From Agarophyton chilense (taxonomy: Eukaryota; Rhodophyta; Florideophyceae; Gracilariales; Gracilariaceae), in contig JARGXX010000037.1 in the NCBI GenBank assembly GCA_030374765.1, forward strand, positions 1 to 64,000: DNA of 64,000 nucleotides. The letters run 5' to 3'. Positions 1 through 8,518 of this stretch are shown one piece after another; the stretch's first letter is position 1, and each line of letters opens with the position of its first letter. The position numbers were made by a program, and so were the translations under genes. Under the pieces are notes generated by a model. That model was not told where the DNA came from. It saw only the letters and a program-made list of their open reading frames with translations, and searched no databases.

Positions 1-713
1 AAATACTGGGCGAAGCTGTCCCACGCGTTATTGACGAGCTGCACACCAAAGCCCACACGCTGAGCTACTGGTTTGTCATAAATCGCCACCTTCGAAAATG
101 GCGTATCGTAGGTTCTGTCCCGCTTTCTTCGCTTACGGGAGACTCTTCTCTTCTCCATAGAGACCGACTGAATACAAATGAGGAACAGCAACCTCTGGAA
201 CATTGTCGGGAAGTCGGTCGCGAATGGAGCCCGGCTTTTGCTCGCCTTCTTTCGGGTTGTATCCAGACCTTTGAAGAACTCTGTCAAAGTGACATTCTTC
301 GGGATGCCCTTGAACTCCACCGCCTCGTACGCGTTCCAAAAGTCCCTCACGCGCCTATCTGGGTCCCCATCCCTTATATCCAGCAACCTCGCCGAGAAAT
401 AATTCTGACAGTTCGAGCCCCTCATTCCTACAACTCGGAGCTCATCTTCTGTGTAATTGGTGTGGTCGGGACCTAGGAGAGTATAAAAAAACTTCGCGGT
501 CTCCGGTAGGATGTGGCGATTGGCAATTGCGAAATCGATGAATGCAGTGTGCCCCACTTTTCGCGGCTCATCTTCCTCCCGCCTCGTTGATGCGTAACGA
601 TCACGCAAATCCAGACACGCCCTGATAACTTCATCCCCCGTACCAAACAGTTTACCCATTTCGAAGGTGTCTGCCGCAGGCGATGAAGAAGTTCTCGTGG
701 GTTCTGGAGCCAT
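1..713 (-). CDS. Hypothetical protein, C-terminus cut by window edge
   Basis: An uninterrupted minus-strand reading frame runs from an ATG at 711-713 down to base 1 (237 complete codons) with no stop, so the gene continues outside the window. The product starts MAPEPTRTSSS, has a mixed charged, apparently globular body and a basic cluster near residues 195-208 (KRRVSRKRRKR) that could be a nuclear localisation signal. I recognise no domain. It diverges from the ParB-like gene at 1711, and the space between the two starts holds the nested palindrome. Codon use looks real: acidic and basic residues alternate naturally and no stop occurs in over 700 bases, while the competing frames are broken. 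Function unknown; it may belong to the same accessory unit as its neighbours. Confidence 0.6.
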   Translation of the reverse strand, partial: MAPEPTRTSSSPAADTFEMGKLFGTGDEVIRACLDLRDRYASTRREEDEPRKVGHTAFIDFAIANRHILPETAKFFYTLLGPDHTNYTEDELRVVGMRGSNCQNYFSARLLDIRDGDPDRRVRDFWNAYEAVEFKGIPKNVTLTEFFKGLDTTRKKASKSRAPFATDFPTMFQRLLFLICIQSVSMEKRRVSRKRRKRDRTYDTPFSKVAIYDKPVAQRVGFGVQLVNNAWDSFAQY

Positions 714-886
714 TTATGTACATGTTCAAACAACTTCACGGGCGGTCGTCACGAGAGCCTGAATGAAAGAGAGCAGCGGGTGCGGGTGGGTGCGGGTGGG
801 TACGGAAAGATTGTGAGTACGGTTGAGGAGCGCGCACGGAAGAACGGTTGTTGCGGAACGACTTCGCAGCTATCCTGGTTGCATTC
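714..886. other. Divergent intergenic segment with short G-rich repeats
   Basis: There is no gene here. A short imperfect tandem repeat of the unit TGCGGGTGGG lies at about 779-803. The segment separates the start of the minus-strand gene from the palindrome cluster. Confidence 0.4.
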
Positions 887-1446
887 TGTCGGCCGCCAGA
901 GGTGCGCTCCGACTTCATCGGGGGTTCTGATGAAGTCCCCGCGCACCTCTGTCGGCCGACATAATACATATAATTTTGTAATTTTTAGGACGCCCAGGTG
1001 TACACGGTGCATCCTGTCGGCCGACAGAGGTGCGCGGGGACTTAATCGGGACCCCCGATGAAGTCGGTGCGCACCTTTGTCGGCCGACAGTCGACCAACA
1101 TCTCAGAAACGCATCAAGCGGGATGTTATGGCGTATTTGTCGGCCGAGAGGGGTGCCCTGCGACTTCATCGGTCCACCGATGAAGTCGCAGCACACCCCT
1201 GTCGGCCGACAATTCACCAACATGTTGTAGGGACACCATTCGGGCCATTTGTGGGCCGCCAGGGGTGTGCTGCGACTTCATCGGTGGACGGATGAAGTCG
1301 CAGGGCACCCCTGTCGGCCGACAAATACGCCATAACATCCCGCTTGATGCGTTTCTGAGATGTTGGTCGACTGTCGGCCGACAGAGGTGCGCTCTGACTT
1401 CATCGGGGGTCCCGATGAAGTCCCCGCGCACCTCTGTCGGCCGTCA
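887..1446. repeat. Nested palindrome: five hairpin units, four in a larger inverted repeat
   Basis: Five units of 74-75 bp lie at 887-961, 1015-1089, 1138-1211, 1250-1323 and 1372-1446. Each is a near-perfect hairpin: it begins with TGTCGGCCGACAG or a variant, reads through GGTGYGC and GACTTCATCGG, and returns through CCGATGAAGTC to CTGTCGGCCGACA. The 48-base spacer at 1090-1137 is the exact reverse complement of the spacer at 1324-1371. So units 2 and 3 with their spacer form one arm, and units 4 and 5 with theirs the other, of a roughly 430 bp palindrome around a 38-base centre (1212-1249). Unit 1 is an extra copy, 53 bp to the left. The units form two subfamilies: GAGGTGCGC outer (1, 2, 5) and GGGGTGYGC/CCC inner (3, 4). 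No ORF is credible. It could be a foldback or non-autonomous transposon, or a structural element of the flanking genes. Confidence 0.9.
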
Positions 1447-1710
1447 GGATTTTTTTAATTTTTTAATTTTATTTTCTTGTATCGCCTACCAAGCCAATAG
1501 GCTTGTTTGCGATGGAAAGAGACAAGGAGTTTCTTGAGTTTGAAACTAAGCGGACGTAGTTCAGGCTAATTGCAACGAACTGCTCTCGGGAGTGTTCCGG
1601 ATAGTCGCCACCAAAGGAGCTCGATCTAATACGTCTTAGTCTGTATACCATAAAAGGCTCAAAGCGCTCTGCGACCATTTGCAACCTCGACCGACTACGA
1701 TCCGATTCAA
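1447..1710. other. AT-rich leader before ParB-like gene
   Basis: An AT-rich run (1449-1480, mostly T with A) follows the palindrome. The probable promoter and 5' leader of the gene at 1711 come next. I see no clear TATA box. Confidence 0.3.
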
Positions 1711-3978
1711 ATGATGACTCGAGGCAAAGCGAAAGCGAGGGGTACTCCGCGGGGTACTCCACGCGCCACTCCGCGAAAAGCTACATCGGGAAACAATCTG
1801 GCTGGTGGGGATAGGGTGGCGTTGTTCCTGGCGGATGGGACAGGGAAGAAGAAGGGTACTATGGTTGGCACTGCGGAGTTGAGAGGTGTTGGGGGCAGTG
1901 GAGCGGCCGGGAAGGCGCTTTGCAGAGCGATGCATGGCCATTCGTGGCGCGAGTCTGCGAAGCCGGGAGAGGACTTGGTGGCCATCTGGAGGACTGAAAT
2001 TAAGGAGGGGATCAACTCCAAGTATCCGTATTCCTTCAAGGGAGCAGAGGAGCCGCCGGAGTTGCTGAAGGATATGGTGTCGGCAGGTATATACGCATGG
2101 GATACCTCGATGATGACACGCGTCTCCTCTGTGCTGACTCCAGGGCCTCCTCGGCCAGAGACTCCCAAAAGCGCGACCCCCTCGAAGCAGTCTGCTACGC
2201 CTTTGAGGGGGAAGAGGGCACAGCCAACAACAGTTCCGCCGGCCATGAAGCAACCCGTCAAGCCGAAAAAGAGGGTGACGATAGTGGATGATTCTGATGA
2301 AGATGTTGTGGAGGTGGGGTCAGCGGTGAATGTACGCGGGGATTCGCACACCGGTCCCGAGTTGGAGTTGTTCGATGACGGCGATGCCGTTCCTTCGCAG
2401 GAAGTGGATAGGACTCTCGTGGAAAAGAAGATCTCTGTTTCAGACTATGACCAGTGCCGCTTGATTGTGGACATAGATGACATACAAATCCCCGAGAAGA
2501 CTGTCAGAAGTGTGAATGCGGAACACAAGGCGGCGACGATGGCAATGTGCAAAACGTTTGGCTGGCTTGCGTCGGCAGGGTCGATTGCTGTTGCCATCGT
2601 CGGGGGAATGGAATTGGATTTCAGTGAAATTGTTCACAATGGGAGGGTAGTGGTGCCTGTTATACTCATTGACGGTCATCACCGCGTCTTGGTTCTGCGA
2701 GATCTGAAGAATGATCCCTGTGAAGGGAGAAAGTGGTTGGAAATTGTGCGGTCTCTTGATGTCGTTCTTTGGAGACGCAAGGACCGGAAGCCTTTATCGC
2801 TGAACGAAGTGCTCGGTCTTGGTAATGTACTCAATGAAATGAGTTCAAATGTGTTGAAGATGAGTTTCGCCGACAAGGTTCATTCGACAGTGTCCTTCAT
2901 TTGCAACTTGATTGACGATAAGAGAACCAAGTTGGCTGACCTTACTCCGACACGGATAGCTGGGGCGCTGAACACGAGCGAAGCTATAGGAATCTACAGC
3001 TTGCGCCACTTGAATCGCTATGCGACTCTTGGGTTGAAATTCGTCAGGAGCGAAGGTCTCCTGGAGTTCTTTGAGAACGTATGCAAGGAGGGTCCAGTGC
3101 TAACGCTTGCGCATGTGTCGAGTGACTTGTTGTTAGGACTCGAAGACGAAATATTCCGTTTCGCAATCCGTTGTTTGCAGCTACATGTGAGGGTGAGGAT
3201 GGGTTCTACGGGGAATATGGGACGTTTCCAGGAGACGCGAAGGCAGTTCTTCCAATGCGCCATAGGAATGTCCCAACTATGCGAAAGGGCGGAAAAGGAG
3301 AAGGGTCTGACGGCGGGGAAGGTTTTAGACAGCACAATTGTGATGGTAAAGAACGAGGTGTCTTTAAGGGAGTACCTTTGCATGCAAACGGCGAAGATGG
3401 AGCTCAGTGGTCCGAAGCGGTTGTGGCCAGGGTTGGTGTCGAAGAGGATGAAAATCGCACAAAGGCGGATTGAAGGCGGTCTGAAAGTGAGTCTGGCGTC
3501 CCCAAGTGCGGAGAAGGATGTGGTGGAGGTGCCATCTTCTGTGAATGTTCCTTCGTCTAGTGCTGGGGAGTCTGTACCCCACCAGGAAACCGTGTTTCCC
3601 AGACGCATCACACGAACTAGAAAAGGTACTGAGCGCGGGCTGGATGCTGCGGGTGAGAAAGTGATGGAACCTAGACAGAGAAAGGGGAAGAGAAAGGCTG
3701 TGGTCATTAGTGATGATGAACGCGAGTATGAACAGCCTTTAAAGCGGAAGAGGAAGAGGAGAAAGACGGTGGGCACATCTGCGGCTCAAGTACCGGCTGA
3801 CGTGGTGGATGTGTTCAAGAAGATGAGCAGGAAAGAGCTGAAGCGCTTCTTGAAGGAACATGTACTCAATGTTTTCTCATCGAGTGAGGATGAACTGGAT
3901 GATGACGGGGGGGCAGGGTGCATTTGTAGGGGACGAAGAGGAGGAAGGTGTGCAAATGCGTGGCTTCGAAGACAATAA
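1711..3978 (+). CDS. ParB-like domain nuclear protein, possible first part of a larger gene
   Basis: A 755-residue frame opens with ATG ATG. The N-terminus is basic with TPR repeats (RGTPRGTPRATPRKA), followed by a globular part (about 30-150). Residues about 250-420 resemble a ParB/sulfiredoxin-fold domain: a VRSVN motif, a G-containing helix-strand stretch, then the hallmark D321-G-H-H-R325 followed by a hydrophobic helix, a strand and an N-rich helix as in ParB proteins. The C-terminal third is disordered, with acidic stretches and strong basic signals (KRKRKRR near 680), pointing to a nuclear DNA-binding protein. ParB-like folds can bind or cut DNA or hydrolyse CTP; which applies here is unknown. 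The frame ends soon after a G7 run (3907-3913), where an acidic continuation exists in another frame and leads towards the 2OG gene. The real C-terminus may therefore differ. Confidence 0.65.
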   Translation: MMTRGKAKARGTPRGTPRATPRKATSGNNLAGGDRVALFLADGTGKKKGTMVGTAELRGVGGSGAAGKALCRAMHGHSWRESAKPGEDLVAIWRTEIKEGINSKYPYSFKGAEEPPELLKDMVSAGIYAWDTSMMTRVSSVLTPGPPRPETPKSATPSKQSATPLRGKRAQPTTVPPAMKQPVKPKKRVTIVDDSDEDVVEVGSAVNVRGDSHTGPELELFDDGDAVPSQEVDRTLVEKKISVSDYDQCRLIVDIDDIQIPEKTVRSVNAEHKAATMAMCKTFGWLASAGSIAVAIVGGMELDFSEIVHNGRVVVPVILIDGHHRVLVLRDLKNDPCEGRKWLEIVRSLDVVLWRRKDRKPLSLNEVLGLGNVLNEMSSNVLKMSFADKVHSTVSFICNLIDDKRTKLADLTPTRIAGALNTSEAIGIYSLRHLNRYATLGLKFVRSEGLLEFFENVCKEGPVLTLAHVSSDLLLGLEDEIFRFAIRCLQLHVRVRMGSTGNMGRFQETRRQFFQCAIGMSQLCERAEKEKGLTAGKVLDSTIVMVKNEVSLREYLCMQTAKMELSGPKRLWPGLVSKRMKIAQRRIEGGLKVSLASPSAEKDVVEVPSSVNVPSSSAGESVPHQETVFPRRITRTRKGTERGLDAAGEKVMEPRQRKGKRKAVVISDDEREYEQPLKRKRKRRKTVGTSAAQVPADVVDVFKKMSRKELKRFLKEHVLNVFSSSEDELDDDGGAGCICRGRRGGRCANAWLRRQ

Positions 3979-4314
3979 TCCGGAGGGTGTTCCGAAGGGG
4001 CTGAAGAGGGCAGGACCGTATGCGGGGGGGGGTCGGGTATGTCGTGGGTGTACTTTGTGAATGGACTTCCGAGCGAGTGGCCGGCGGGTGAAAATGGAGT
4101 GAAGCATCAGCACCTCTGGATGCAGATGATTTACCTTCGGAACAAGCACAGGGCGGAGTGCTTGAGGGTAGAAGACTTGAAAAGTGTGCACCATGCGGTT
4201 TATTAGCGTGCTGCTCATAACAGGCACAAAAAACTGGGTTCCACGAAAGAACCGGTTCTTGGGGTGATTCTACCGACGAAGGACCACCCTGTGAATGAAG
4301 AGCAGGCGATATGG
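3979..4314 (+). other. Coding-like junction between ParB-like and 2OG frames
   Basis: This gap is not ordinary spacer. The frame starting near 3907 reads an acidic segment (FVGDEEEEG and on) up to a G9 run at about 4023-4032. From 4039 the frame shared with the downstream gene reads protein-like sequence until a TAG at 4204-4206, after which it is open into the 2OG domain. A possible intron 4037-4206 (GTATGT...TTTATTAG, 170 nt) would join the acidic frame to the 2OG frame in phase. Frameshifts in the two poly-G runs are the alternative. Confidence 0.45.
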
Positions 4315-5400
4315 ATGGCAGCAATGGAGAGGGATGACTTGGCCCGCGAGTACTTCGCGACTAAGAGAAGTGAGCTGATGGAGAAAGGATTTTGTGTGAT
4401 GGAAGAGTTTGCCACGGACGAGGGGATGGCGGATGAGGCGAAGAAGAGGGGGGTAAACTTCGATGGGGATGTGACTGGGACTTTGCTAGAGTTCTTCCAG
4501 ACGGATTTCTTGAACCAGCCGGACTTGACGATTGAAGGGAACAGAAAGAAATGGGACCGTATAATCAACGCTGGTGAGGAGAGAGACGCTGGAGATAGAA
4601 TGAAGGGAGTTGGGTGGTACATTACGACGAAGGTGGGGATTGTGGATTCTGTGGAGGGGGACAAGAACAACGTTTTAATGGTGAGGAAAACGGCATTGTT
4701 GGATGCGAGGTTTGGACAGATTGCGGCCGCTCTTCGGTTGTGCAACAACAGGTCGGGGAAGAAGAGGATGTATGCCCCTGAAACAGGGGGGCGAGTGCTG
4801 TGTACGGGGGAGGGCTGTCCAAGGCAGGTGTTACACACGGACTTTCTAGGACTGACCGATGCCGAGAAGAACGTCGGAGAGGTTCCAGGGTTCTTCATGA
4901 TGGCGTCGGGAGCGAGTTCGTTTATGATTTGGGTTTGTGAGAGGTCACATAACATGTACGTGCCCGACGACAGGAGCTTGAAGCGGCTGTCTCGGACGAT
5001 GGTAGTGAGGAAGTTCAGGATTCCGCCGTACTCCATTTTTATTGGAAGAGGAGATGTGTTTCATGCTGGAGCTGGATACGAGGATGCATTGGTTAATGAA
5101 GCTTGCATGAGGTATCACATGTACTTGGTACCGGATGGGTACAAGCTACCGGACGCAGTGCATAGGCAACCAGCATTTCGGCCTAAGTTCGAAGAGGATG
5201 ATTCCAACAAGGGTGATGATGAAGACGTCCAGGTAGATGAGGATGAGGAGCTGGATGAAGATTATAAAATGGAAATTGTTGAAAGTGGGGAAGAGGAGTA
5301 TGAAGAAGAGGATGATGAACCTGGGATGGGTCTCAACTCGGCTAACACAGATGGAGACTATGAAGACGGCGGTATGATAATGGATGACGAGGACGACTAG
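4315..5400 (+). CDS. 2-oxoglutarate/Fe(II)-dependent oxygenase-like protein
   Basis: The frame is open from 4207. The first ATG is at 4315 and gives 361 residues, but the coding region may extend upstream by splicing to the ParB-like gene. The N-terminal helix ends in GFCVMEEF, a typical lead-in to the double-stranded beta-helix of 2OG oxygenases. Candidate iron ligands are H174-T-D176 (in QVLHTDF) and H250 (in DVFHAGAGY). R266, in RYHMYL, 16 residues after H250, fits the 2-oxoglutarate-binding arginine. The last 60 residues are very acidic (Asp/Glu runs). Such enzymes hydroxylate proteins, lipids or nucleobases; the TET/JBP and AlkB branches act on DNA, but I cannot assign the substrate. Pairing with a ParB-like protein makes a chromatin or DNA role plausible (inference). 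Confidence 0.65.
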   Translation: MAAMERDDLAREYFATKRSELMEKGFCVMEEFATDEGMADEAKKRGVNFDGDVTGTLLEFFQTDFLNQPDLTIEGNRKKWDRIINAGEERDAGDRMKGVGWYITTKVGIVDSVEGDKNNVLMVRKTALLDARFGQIAAALRLCNNRSGKKRMYAPETGGRVLCTGEGCPRQVLHTDFLGLTDAEKNVGEVPGFFMMASGASSFMIWVCERSHNMYVPDDRSLKRLSRTMVVRKFRIPPYSIFIGRGDVFHAGAGYEDALVNEACMRYHMYLVPDGYKLPDAVHRQPAFRPKFEEDDSNKGDDEDVQVDEDEELDEDYKMEIVESGEEEYEEEDDEPGMGLNSANTDGDYEDGGMIMDDEDD

Positions 5401-5423
5401 ATAGTATCTGTTACCTATTGAAC

Positions 5424-5429
5424 AATAAA
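5424..5429 (+). terminator. Polyadenylation signal AATAAA
   Basis: A canonical AATAAA lies 24 bases after the TAG of the 2OG-like gene and before the convergent minus-strand gene ending at 5482. It marks the probable 3' end of the plus-strand transcript. Confidence 0.6.
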
Positions 5430-5481
5430 GAGTACAATTTGAGGTAATATGTGGAGTAGTCCCCTTTTCTTGTAATAGTGA

Positions 5482-6667
5482 TCAGTCATCTTTCAGTAGA
5501 AACTCCTGAACAACTGGATTGAAACGCGTGACAGTAGCACTTGCTTTCACTTTCTCATAGTGAATGACAACTGTCGAAGATATCAAGATTACGACATCCA
5601 CTGTGTTACCAAGCAGTATAGGAACACCAGGTCCCTCAATGCGAGAGGTGGAGAAGGCGGTTGAAGAGAGTGCAGCGAAAGTGCATGCCGACAGCCTCAT
5701 ACCGAGTAGTCGGAAGGTTACATCCGGACTGGATATGAATAAAGCCTGTTGAAAAGAGTGGGGGAGGGCGCCAAGCACGAGGTTCATAAAAGAGGTTCTC
5801 CGTGGTTCCGGGGTCATTGTGAGCTTTGTGTTAAGATAGGACTCTGGAAAGAAGGATATAGAAACAAGCTGGAGAAGATATGCCAAAGCGCCAACTGCGG
5901 CCCCTCCTGTGGAGAAGGCGATACAATTTGTCTTCACGTCTGATGAAAGGGTACCGCTGACTGGAATGAAGCGGTGAACGAGGAAAAGTATGGCGTTGAG
6001 GGGGATGAGTAGAGTAAGGAGTAGAGCCCCGAATTCCAGAAAGGCTCGTTTCTTCCAGGTATATCGCTGGTTTGGATTGAACGGCGTAGTTTGTAGAGAC
6101 CCGTATAACGCGTTTATACATTGTACGCCTCCTTCGATTATGAGAATGTGTAGCAGGCTTTGGATAGAACACCTCAATAGCGTTATGAGAATGAACCGAA
6201 GGAGAGAGTTGAATCTGAATGGAAGCGTATATTGCAGAGCTGGGTCTATAACTCCGAAGAGTGTAGTTAGTGTGATTGTGAAAGTTAAGGTCGATGTGAA
6301 GAGTGTTTGCTAACTGAACATCTTAGTAAAGGCGTTCCGATTTGCTAGTCTTCCTTGTACGCTGCACATAGGTAACGATATGATACCGCTCTTTGAACAG
6401 TTGTTTCAGAGTATCTTGCTGCTGTAGGGAGTTGCGAGTGGGGAGCCTCCTGGTGGTCGTACAAATGTCCCGAATCTCGTCCATGAGCTCGTTGGTGAGA
6501 TGATTCCGGAACCCTCTGACTTCGACCACATTCTGGGTGGTTGGAAGTTTGATTTGAAGGACTTCGTCGATCGTGATAACCGTTCGTTGTGGAAGAATAT
6601 CCACAGCTGCTGAGCATTGGACAGAAGAACCAGGGGGTAGGGAAAGACGTGCTTCGTACCGCTGCAT
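5482..6667 (-). CDS. Multi-pass membrane protein, probably two exons
   Basis: Two minus-strand frames lie end to end: 6323-6949 (first ATG at 6667) and 5482 to about 6310. The second has no ATG at its start but is open back to a TAG at about 6311-6313, which suggests an exon rather than a start. The junction holds TACTAAG, a yeast-like branch point, then GTTCAGTTAG as a possible acceptor, so a short intron of about 60-70 nt is likely; the donor is uncertain. The first exon encodes a soluble part of about 100 residues starting MQRYEARLS. The second is rich in hydrophobic segments, about five or six predicted membrane helices, with a short charged tail. I recognise no family. It converges with the 2OG gene. 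A TATATATAT stretch near 6763-6771, about 100 bases before the ATG, may be its TATA box. Confidence 0.5.
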
Positions 6668-7082
6668 GCTTGAGAAGGAGAGGAGAGTGTTGTGTAGAAA
6701 GGTATTTGTGAGGGACTGGATACAGTATGTTGAGCTCAATGAAGTAGGGTGGTCACCGGTGGATATATATATGTAGTGATCAAAGTAGTTGTTAGGTAGT
6801 TGCCGTATCTCTGTCGCGGAGTATGAATAATTGTTACGAATGAAAACATTTAATAGGCTGTAGGAGCGGTTATTGGGTACAGACTTAATTGCAAAGTTGG
6901 AAGATTTATGAAGAGTGGTTGTAGTGATGATTTGTGATGTACGAAGCAATTCTTAATATCGTTTCATATATTCTGACGTGGTGTCGTGCGGATAGCAGTC
7001 TTTATCGAGGCAGCGAAGGAGATGGACATATACTTTAGAAAGGAGGACTTGTTTTTATTGGAAGGGGTATATGAATGAAGTA

Positions 7083-7907
7083 CTACCCATTGAGGAGGAC
7101 GTTCAAGAAGTTCGTATGGAAAGGGGCGGGGTCACGGTTTCCAATGGATTTTTGGGCGTTAGAAACGTTGTAGAAGTAGACGTTCCGGAACTCAAAGTCT
7201 GAGAACGAGGTGGGGAACTGTGTAAGTGTTTTTCCGTGGGCCAGAAGTTTTTGGAGTGTTTCTGTTGTATTGTAGGCGATTCCTGTTTCGGATGTGACGA
7301 TGGCGAGGAGCTCTTTCATTATGGTTGAAACGACTGTGCGGTGTTGTACTGCAACTTCGTGCGTTGTGATAAAGCCATAAGAGGAGCCGACGAGATTAAA
7401 AGCTGATATCCATACGAGTTTTTCGTAGTAAGCTTTAGAGAAGGAGGGCTGGTCGACGACATGACAAGTGAGGCCTGCGGTACTGAGGCGATTGGCGAGT
7501 ACGGGAGCCCATTTGCCGGTGGCAGTTGTGAGACCATGGGGACTGAGGAGGGTGACACCGTCCTCGGGGGGTGCGTTAAGGGAGGGGACGGCGAGGAAGA
7601 GAACGGCTTTGGTGCAGTTTTGGAGCCCATAGGTTGAAAGAAGTGGGAGAATGTTTCCGTTCTGAAGAAAGACCAGATCCTCTCTGCGGGAGGAAGGGCA
7701 GAATTGAATGACGTCTTCGAGTGAATGATTTCTGCCGCAGAAGAAAATGGGGCCGTCGGGGATGTATTGCGCGGAGATGAATTCTTGAGTTGAGAGAAAA
7801 GTATCTTGTGGGGTGCCGTTGTTGCGAAGCAAAGTGCTGATTCGGCCTCTGCCGACAATAACGGCTGGGTCGGAGGTGCAAGGGATGGCAGTGAGAGAGT
7901 CGGTCAT
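7083..7907 (-). CDS. Ketopantoate reductase-like (PanE/ApbA family) oxidoreductase
   Basis: 274 residues from an ATG at 7905-7907. A Rossmann dinucleotide motif appears at about 15-24 (VIVGRGRIS, GxGxI). A QNGN turn (82-85) matches the LQNG segment of the family. The C-terminal helical domain has KLVWISAFNLVG, with K163 at the position of the catalytic lysine. The classical enzyme reduces ketopantoate with NADPH in pantothenate synthesis. From my memory of the family, the Asn four residues after the Lys in bacterial PanE is Ile167 here, although N171 is kept, so the substrate may differ; plants and cyanobacteria also have such divergent members. There is no obvious targeting peptide. The start is early for a Rossmann fold with a leader of only 14 residues, which is normal for a cytosolic enzyme. 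Confidence 0.6.
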   Translation of the reverse strand: MTDSLTAIPCTSDPAVIVGRGRISTLLRNNGTPQDTFLSTQEFISAQYIPDGPIFFCGRNHSLEDVIQFCPSSRREDLVFLQNGNILPLLSTYGLQNCTKAVLFLAVPSLNAPPEDGVTLLSPHGLTTATGKWAPVLANRLSTAGLTCHVVDQPSFSKAYYEKLVWISAFNLVGSSYGFITTHEVAVQHRTVVSTIMKELLAIVTSETGIAYNTTETLQKLLAHGKTLTQFPTSFSDFEFRNVYFYNVSNAQKSIGNRDPAPFHTNFLNVLLNG

Positions 7908-8518
7908 GTTGATTGCGAAAGGTGTTTGGAGTGCGGTGTGCTTGGAATTGAAGAAGTGGTGGGGGTGGCGAGTGTGGAGATGTGATTAAATAGAGAAGGA
8001 GTATGGTTGTGGAGGAATGGGTGTTAGGGGTTTTTGGGAAGGAGGTTAGATTTATGATATTGAATGGTGTTTATTGTGTTAAAAGTGTAGGAGTGTGTGT
8101 TGTTATGGAAGTCATAACGGGAAAGAGGGGTTATGAGTAATCGGCGGTTTGTGTTACGAATGAGTGTGATTTATTATAAATGAGAAGGCTATGAAATTGG
8201 GAGTAGTGAGGGAGCGCTGAACATGATAGAAGGTGTAGGAATATGAATGGGAGTGTGTGAGTGAGCAATGAGTGGGGTGAAGGGCAGCCGGAGCGTAGAT
8301 GCAGGGGTGTACGAGGGTACTGAAATTGGGCGAGCGCGCGTGAAAAGCGGGTCAAAAAAAGGAGATAAAAGGCCGGAGGTGGGCGAGAGGATTTTCGAGG
8401 GGGGGTGCTGTGTGGGAGGCTGCGGGTACTACTGGCCACACTAAGGTGAGTGCGCTTGCGCTTGCGGTGGCTCTTGTCGATAGCTTTCGCGGACGTTGGC
8501 GATGTCGAGCGGATCCCC
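7908..8518. other. Intergenic region, divergent promoters
   Basis: Spacer between the PanE-like gene start and the small basic protein. It is strongly G-rich and T-poor in its second half. An AAG|GTGAGT sequence at 8443-8451 could be a splice donor of a short 5' leader intron for the next gene, with an acceptor near 8480, but I cannot confirm this. No other feature is seen. Confidence 0.25.

Noticed and set aside
887-1446. Regular repeats with spacers resembling a CRISPR array
   Set aside because: The units are 75-base hairpins in both orientations, two of the spacers are exact reverse complements, and the genome is eukaryotic with no cas genes in the window.
3018-3776. 252-codon minus-strand frame inside the ParB-like gene
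   Set aside because: Antisense shadow; Ser/Phe-rich with no motif, fully covered by the plus-strand gene.
4215-5036. 273-codon minus-strand frame opposite the 2OG-like gene
   Set aside because: Shadow of the plus-strand gene; no motif, while the plus frame has catalytic residues.
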